In this document: piece after piece, positions 20,611 through 25,413 of the stretch
Layout: each line of letters opens with the position of its first letter
How positions within the stretch are numbered: the stretch's first letter is position 1
Source of the DNA: CAZKGE01 sp964636405
GTDB taxonomy: Bacteria > Bacillota > Clostridia > Christensenellales > CAG-138
NCBI GenBank assembly: GCA_964636405.1
Contig: CAZWSI010000025.1
Location: 1-25,413, forward strand
Reading direction: 5' to 3'
DNA length: 25,413 nucleotides
The notes under the pieces: model-generated
Databases searched by the model: none
What the model saw: the letters and a program-made list of their open reading frames with translations, nothing else
Told to the model about the DNA's origin: nothing
Made by a program: the position numbers and the translations under genes

Positions 20611-23600
20611 AACCGAAGCGGCCCGCGCGGACGCGGGCGCGGATCAAGCACAAAGCGGAGGCTTTGTGCATGTGCACGTTCATACCCAATACAGCCTGCT
20701 CGACGGCGCGGCGCGCATCCCGGAGCTGGTCGCCGCCGCCAAGGCCGCGGGGCAGAGCGCGCTTGCCATTACGGACCATGGCGCCATGTACGGCGTGGTT
20801 GATTTTTTTAAGGCCTGCAAAAAGGAGGGCATCAAGCCCATCCTCGGCATGGAGGCGTATGTCGCGCCCCGCTCGCGCTTTGATCGCGAGGGCGCGCAGG
20901 ACAGGGAATACGCGCACCTCATTTTGCTTGTTAAAAACGAAACGGGCTACCGCAACCTCATGGTGCTTTCCAGCGAGGCCTTCGTGCACGGCTTTTACTA
21001 TAAGCCCCGCATCGATTACGAGCTGCTGGAAGCGCACAGCGAGGGACTGATTTGCCTTTCGGCGTGCCTTGCGGGCGATATTCCCCAGCTTTTGCTGAAG
21101 AACCGCTATGACGAGGCGCTCGCGCTGGCAAGGCGCTTGCAGGGCATGTTCGGAGCGGATTTTTACATTGAATTGCAGGATCACGGCCTGCCCGAACAAA
21201 AGCAGGTTTTGCCGGGCCTGATCAAACTCGCCCGGGAGATATCCGCAAAATGCGTGGCCACAAACGATATTCATTACGTCACCCGCGCCGACGCGGAGGC
21301 GCAGGACGCGCTTTTGTGCATCCAGACCCAGCGTTTCGTGGACGAGGAGAACCGCATGCGCATGCAAAGCGATCAGTTCTACCTCAAAACGGAGGCGGAA
21401 ATGCGCGCCGCGTTCCCCGAGCACCCGGAGGCGATTACAAACACGCTGGAGGTCGCCGCCAAGTGTGATTATGAAATCATCTTCGGCGTGCGCCGCATGC
21501 CGAGCTTTGTCGCGCCGGACGGCATGGACAACGCGGCTTATTTGCGCAAGCTCTGCCTGGAGGGCCAGAAAAAGAAAATGCCCGACGCGGGGCCGGAGGC
21601 CTTTTCGCGCCTCGATTACGAGCTTTCCGTGGTCGAAAAGATGGGCTTTGTGGATTATTTCCTCATTGTGTGGGATTTTATCCATTTCGCCAAAACAAAC
21701 GGCATCGAGGTCGGGCCGGGCAGGGGCAGCGGCGCGGGGAGCCTGGCCGCATATTTTCTCGACATTACGGATCTCGATCCTCTGCGGCACAATCTGCTCT
21801 TTGAGCGTTTTCTCAACCCGGAGCGCGTCTCTATGCCGGATTTTGACATCGACTTCTGCTACGAGCGGCGGCAGGAGGTGATCGACTATGTGTCGGCAAA
21901 GTACGGCGAGGGGCATGTGGCGCAGATCATCACCTTTGGCACCATGGCGGCGCGGGCCGTCGTGCGCGACGTGGGCCGCGTTTTGCGCATCCCGTACGCG
22001 GATACGGACAAGCTCGCCAAGCTCATCCCCGCCGAGCTGAACATGACGCTTTCGCGCGCCCTTGCCATCAACCCGGAGCTTAAGGCGCTCTATGAAAGCG
22101 ACGAGCAGGTGAAAAAGACGCTTGCGCTTTCGCTCCGCCTCGAGGGATTGCCCCGCCACAGCTCCACGCACGCGGCGGGCGTGGTCATTTCGGGCGTGCC
22201 CATTACGGACGTTGTGCCGCTGCAGGTCAACGACGAGGTGGTCACCACGCAGTTTCCCATGGGCACGCTCGAGGAGCTGGGCATGCTCAAAATGGATTTT
22301 CTGGGCCTGCGCACGCTCACGGTCATCCGCGATACGCTGCGCTTCATCGAGGAGGGCGGGGCGGCCCGGCCGGATTTTTCCGCGCTGGAAATGAACGATC
22401 CCGCGGTATACAAAATGATCGCCCGGGCCGAAACGGAGGGCGTGTTCCAGCTTGAATCCGGGGGCATGCGCCAGTTCATGACCCAGCTCAAGCCGGATTG
22501 CTTTGAGGATCTTGTGGCGGGCATCTCGCTGTTTCGCCCGGGCCCCATGGAGCAGATTCCCAAATATGTCAAGGGGAAGCATGACCGCAAGAGCGTAACC
22601 TACGCGCACCCGATGCTCGAGCCCATCCTCAAGAACACCTACGGCTGCATGGTCTATCAAGAGCAGGTCATGGAGATCGTGCGCGCGCTGGGCGGCTATT
22701 CCTTCGGACGGAGCGACCTTGTGCGCCGCGCCATGGCCAAGAAAAAGCCCGAGGTGATGGCAAGGGAGCGCGCGTACTTCGTGCACGGCACGGAGGGCGT
22801 GTGCGGCGCGGTGGCAAACGGCGTGCCCGAGCAGGTGGCCGACCATATCTTCGACGAAATGATGGATTTCGCGGGCTACGCGTTCAACAAGTCTCACGCG
22901 GCGGGCTACGCGGTGCTCGCCTACCGTACGGCGTGGCTCCGGCTGTATTACCCCGTGGAATTCTTTACCGCGCTCATCAACAGCTACATGGGCGGGGCGG
23001 ACAAGGTCGCGGAATATGTTTATACGGCCAGGCGGCTGGGGATCGCCGTGCTCCCGCCCGACGTAAACAAAAGCAGCGCGCGTTTTCGCGTAGAGCGGGA
23101 CGGCGGCGCGCCCGCCATCCGCTTTGGCCTCGCGGCGGTGCGGAACGTGGGCGGCGGGGCCATGGAGGGCATGGCGGCCGAGCGTGCGCAAAACGGTCCC
23201 TTCCGGGATTTCTTCGATTTTTGCGACCGCTGCCCGCAGCTCAACCGCCGCATGCTCGAGGGCCTCATCTGCGCGGGGTGCTTTGATTCCATGCACGCAA
23301 ACCGCGCGCAGCTGCTGGCCGTGCACGAGCAGGCTGTGGACGGCTCGGCCAATCTGCGCAAGGTGCGCGAATCGGGCCAGATGTCGCTTTTCGACATAGG
23401 CGGCGCGGAGACCTTCCAAAGCGCCGCGCCGAAGCTGCCGGATATCCCGGAGCTGGCCCAGGCCACGCGTCTGGCCAAGGAGCGCGAGTCCACGGGGCTG
23501 TATTTAAGCGGCCATCCGCTCGACGCGTTTTCCGCGGCGCTCGATAGGCTCCCTTATTCTGTCATGGATTTGCAGGAGGCTGACGGCGCGAGCGGCGTGT

Positions 23601-24088
23601 ATGACAACAGCCTTGTCACCGTGGGCGGGCTTTTGACGCAATGCAAGCAAAAGCCCACCAAATCCGGCTCCGGGCTCATGGGCTACGCCACGCTCGAGGG
23701 CGTGACGGGCGGCTGCGAGCTCGTGCTCTTTCCGCGCACGCTCAGCGGCTGCGGCAGACTCTTTTTCGACGATACGCCGGTGCTCGTCAAGGGCCGCATC
23801 AATATCCGCGAGGAGCGGACCAACTCCATTCTGGTGGACGCCATGGAGCCGCTTTCCGCCGCGCCCGTGGGCGTTTGCTATCTGCGCTTCGACGCGCTGA
23901 CCGACGAAAGGGCGGCGCGGGCCACGGCGTTTTTGCAGGCGCATCCGGGCAAAACGCCCGTCGTGCTCTACGATGCCGCCAAAAAGCTCGGCAAGGGCGT
24001 GCCGGAGAGCCTGTATCTTAACGCAAGATCCGATGTGCTCGCGGAGGCCGAACGCCTCTTTGGAAAGGAAAACGTGAAGCTGAAATGA
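20597..24088 (+). CDS. dnaE: DNA polymerase III alpha subunit (DnaE)
   Basis: The 1163-residue replicative polymerase begins with a PHP domain (VHVHVHTQYSLLDG at about 24-37, ITDHGAMYG). The polymerase core contains GPGRGSGAGSLAAYF and the catalytic aspartates D417 and D419 in PDFDIDF plus D567 in KMDFLGLRT. QMSLF at 928-932 fits the beta-clamp-binding consensus. A C-terminal OB-fold starts near LVTVGGLLTQCKQK. It has no 3'-5' exonuclease insertion, so it is DnaE and not PolC. The start at 20597 follows AAGGAG (20584-20589) inside whiA; the frame extends upstream to 20573 without a ribosome site. Confidence 0.97.
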   Translation: MKPFETEAARADAGADQAQSGGFVHVHVHTQYSLLDGAARIPELVAAAKAAGQSALAITDHGAMYGVVDFFKACKKEGIKPILGMEAYVAPRSRFDREGAQDREYAHLILLVKNETGYRNLMVLSSEAFVHGFYYKPRIDYELLEAHSEGLICLSACLAGDIPQLLLKNRYDEALALARRLQGMFGADFYIELQDHGLPEQKQVLPGLIKLAREISAKCVATNDIHYVTRADAEAQDALLCIQTQRFVDEENRMRMQSDQFYLKTEAEMRAAFPEHPEAITNTLEVAAKCDYEIIFGVRRMPSFVAPDGMDNAAYLRKLCLEGQKKKMPDAGPEAFSRLDYELSVVEKMGFVDYFLIVWDFIHFAKTNGIEVGPGRGSGAGSLAAYFLDITDLDPLRHNLLFERFLNPERVSMPDFDIDFCYERRQEVIDYVSAKYGEGHVAQIITFGTMAARAVVRDVGRVLRIPYADTDKLAKLIPAELNMTLSRALAINPELKALYESDEQVKKTLALSLRLEGLPRHSSTHAAGVVISGVPITDVVPLQVNDEVVTTQFPMGTLEELGMLKMDFLGLRTLTVIRDTLRFIEEGGAARPDFSALEMNDPAVYKMIARAETEGVFQLESGGMRQFMTQLKPDCFEDLVAGISLFRPGPMEQIPKYVKGKHDRKSVTYAHPMLEPILKNTYGCMVYQEQVMEIVRALGGYSFGRSDLVRRAMAKKKPEVMARERAYFVHGTEGVCGAVANGVPEQVADHIFDEMMDFAGYAFNKSHAAGYAVLAYRTAWLRLYYPVEFFTALINSYMGGADKVAEYVYTARRLGIAVLPPDVNKSSARFRVERDGGAPAIRFGLAAVRNVGGGAMEGMAAERAQNGPFRDFFDFCDRCPQLNRRMLEGLICAGCFDSMHANRAQLLAVHEQAVDGSANLRKVRESGQMSLFDIGGAETFQSAAPKLPDIPELAQATRLAKERESTGLYLSGHPLDAFSAALDRLPYSVMDLQEADGASGVYDNSLVTVGGLLTQCKQKPTKSGSGLMGYATLEGVTGGCELVLFPRTLSGCGRLFFDDTPVLVKGRINIREERTNSILVDAMEPLSAAPVGVCYLRFDALTDERAARATAFLQAHPGKTPVVLYDAAKKLGKGVPESLYLNARSDVLAEAERLFGKENVKLK

Positions 24089-25413
24089 AGAACACCCCAC
24101 CCGTAAAAAAGAACGATCAGGTGACCGTGACCATTGACAACCTTTCGCTGGAGGGCGCGGGCATAGGGCGCGTAAACGGCTTTACGCTCTTTGTTGCGGG
24201 CGCGCTGCCGGGCGAAACCGTGACCGCGCGCGTGCTCAAGACGCAGTCCAACATGGCCTTCGCCAAGTGCGTATCGGTGGAAAGCCCGGCCCAAGCGCGT
24301 GTCGAGCCGCCCTGCCCGGCCTACCCTGCCTGCGGCGGCTGCACGCTTCTGCATCTGGATTATGCCGCGCAGCTCTTCTACAAGGAGCGCGCCGTGCGCG
24401 ACGCGCTTTCCCGCATCGGCGGCCAGAGCGAGCCGGAGGTGCGGCCTATCATCGGCATGGCCGAGCCGCGCCGCTATCGCAACAAGGGGAGCTTCCCCTT
24501 TGCCCCGACGCCCGCGGGCGCTGCCTTCGGCTTTTTCGCGCCCCGCAGCCACCGGCTCGTGCCGCTGACCGATTGCCCCATCCAGGACGCGCGCGTGACC
24601 GACGCGGCGCGCCGCGTGAGCGAGTGGGCCAATCTTTACGGCATACACGCCTACGATGAAGAAACGGGCCGGGGCGTGCTCCGGCATGTGGTGGCCCGGG
24701 TCACCAGCGACGGGGGACTGATGGTCGTCGTGGTCGTGGCGACGGCAAATTGCAAGCACCGCGACGCGCTCGTCGACATGCTTTGCGACGCGGACAGCGT
24801 GTACCTGAATATCAACGCGCGCGAGACAAACGTCATCTGCGGGCCGGAATACATCCTGCTTGCGGGCGTGCCCACGCTTACCCAGACGCTCTGCGAATTG
24901 CGCTTTCTGGTAAGCCCCCAAACCTTTATGCAGGTCAATACGGAGCAGACGGAGCGATTGTACGAAACGGCGGCGGAGCTTCTCGAGCCGGGAGAAAACG
25001 AGCACGTGGCGGATATCTACTGCGGCATGGGCAGCATTTCGCTCCTGCTTGCGCGCCGCGCGGGCCGGGTGACGGGCGTGGAGTCCGTGCCCGAGGCCGT
25101 GGTGGACGCGCGGCGGAACGCGGAGGAAAACGGCAGCCAAAACGCGCGCTTCCTCTGCGGGGACGCGGCGCAGCTTTTGCCCGCGCTGCTCTCCGGCCCG
25201 GACGCGCCGACCGCCGTGGTGCTCGATCCGCCCCGCAAGGGCTGCGACGCGCCCGTGCTGGATGCCGTCGCGGGCAGCGCCGTTTCCCGCGTGGTCTATG
25301 TTTCCTGCAACCCCGCGACTCTTGCCCGCGATGTAAAGCATCTCGCGGAGGCCGGCTTCCAGCTTGTCTGCGCCCAGCCCGTGGACATGTTCCCGCACAC
25401 GGGGCACGTTGAG
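24085..25413 (+). CDS. rlmD: 23S rRNA (uracil-C5)-methyltransferase, RlmD/TrmA family (partial, 3' end missing)
   Basis: 443 codons are open to the window edge with no stop. The N-terminus is a TRAM domain (about residues 8-66). C77, C83, C86 and C164 match the four Fe-S cluster cysteines of RlmD. The SAM site is ADIYCGMGSISLLLA (D310), followed by LDPPRKGC and the catalytic C408 in VYVSCNPATLARD. It would methylate a uridine of 23S rRNA, probably U1939. It starts by ATGA overlap with the dnaE stop, with AAGGA well upstream, so translation is probably coupled. Only a short C-terminal part is missing. Gram-positive genomes often carry more than one paralogue (RlmCD), so the exact target is open. 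Confidence 0.9.
   Translation, partial: MKNTPPVKKNDQVTVTIDNLSLEGAGIGRVNGFTLFVAGALPGETVTARVLKTQSNMAFAKCVSVESPAQARVEPPCPAYPACGGCTLLHLDYAAQLFYKERAVRDALSRIGGQSEPEVRPIIGMAEPRRYRNKGSFPFAPTPAGAAFGFFAPRSHRLVPLTDCPIQDARVTDAARRVSEWANLYGIHAYDEETGRGVLRHVVARVTSDGGLMVVVVVATANCKHRDALVDMLCDADSVYLNINARETNVICGPEYILLAGVPTLTQTLCELRFLVSPQTFMQVNTEQTERLYETAAELLEPGENEHVADIYCGMGSISLLLARRAGRVTGVESVPEAVVDARRNAEENGSQNARFLCGDAAQLLPALLSGPDAPTAVVLDPPRKGCDAPVLDAVAGSAVSRVVYVSCNPATLARDVKHLAEAGFQLVCAQPVDMFPHTGHVE

Noticed and set aside
20570..23419. Very long minus-strand open frame (949 codons) opposite dnaE
   Set aside because: It mirrors the dnaE reading frame in GC-rich DNA, its translation is rich in R, H, A and L with no family signature, and dnaE itself is unmistakable.
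23968..25407. Minus-strand open frame opposite rlmD
   Set aside because: The plus-strand frame carries all the RlmD motifs, including the Fe-S cysteines and the catalytic cysteine, so the antisense frame is a shadow.
1..25413. CRISPR arrays, phage, transposase or integrase genes
   Set aside because: No regular short repeats with unique spacers and no recombinase or phage protein motifs were seen on either strand.

Overview
The window comes from the chromosome of a GC-rich, endospore-forming member of the class Clostridia (Firmicutes). The spoIIAA-spoIIAB-sigF operon points to a spore former. The murB-rapZ-whiA cluster, the S6-SSB-S18 operon and butyrate kinase are all typical Clostridia. The family cannot be fixed from the sequence alone; a GC-rich gut lineage such as Christensenellales or Oscillospirales is a guess. 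The layout looks chromosomal throughout. I see no phage, transposase, CRISPR, rRNA or tRNA.

Region 1 (1-5437): a fused ABC exporter half-transporter, a small lipoprotein of unknown function, a candidate 36-residue ORF enclosed by terminators, an ATP-grasp ligase related to D-Ala-D-Ala ligase with its own clear sigma-A promoter, and the housekeeping operon rpsF-ssb-rpsR with a near-consensus promoter and a bidirectional terminator.

Region 2 (5440-12087): a sugar-acid locus. A divergent AraC-type regulator faces a PfkB-family sugar kinase, 6-phosphogluconate dehydrogenase (gnd), an SDR-type D-mannonate/fructuronate oxidoreductase (uxuB) and a nickel-dependent LarA-superfamily racemase/epimerase. 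The set could form a route from fructuronate through mannonate and gluconate to 6-phosphogluconate and ribulose-5-phosphate. In that route the LarA homologue would interconvert the C2 epimers mannonate and gluconate. This is inference; a conventional role for the kinase on 2-keto-3-deoxygluconate remains possible. The spaces between these genes are full of structured repeats. Two ~190-nt copies of a multi-hairpin element lie in direct orientation on either side of gnd-uxuB and show base changes that preserve pairing. Three copies of a G-rich two-hairpin element and two copies of a polypyrimidine/polypurine hairpin are also present in the window.

Region 3 (12088-16440): a minus-strand pair, butyrate kinase followed by a class I/II aminotransferase, reads from a strong promoter. 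A TspO/MBR membrane protein follows on the plus strand. The minus-strand spoIIAA-spoIIAB-sigF operon encodes the anti-anti-sigma/anti-sigma/sigma-F switch of the forespore.

Region 4 (16635-25413): an orphan solute-binding-like exported protein, then a compact plus-strand run murB-rapZ-whiA-dnaE-rlmD linking cell-wall synthesis, its regulation, DNA replication and rRNA methylation. The gene yvcK, usual between rapZ and whiA, is absent there. rlmD runs off the end of the window.
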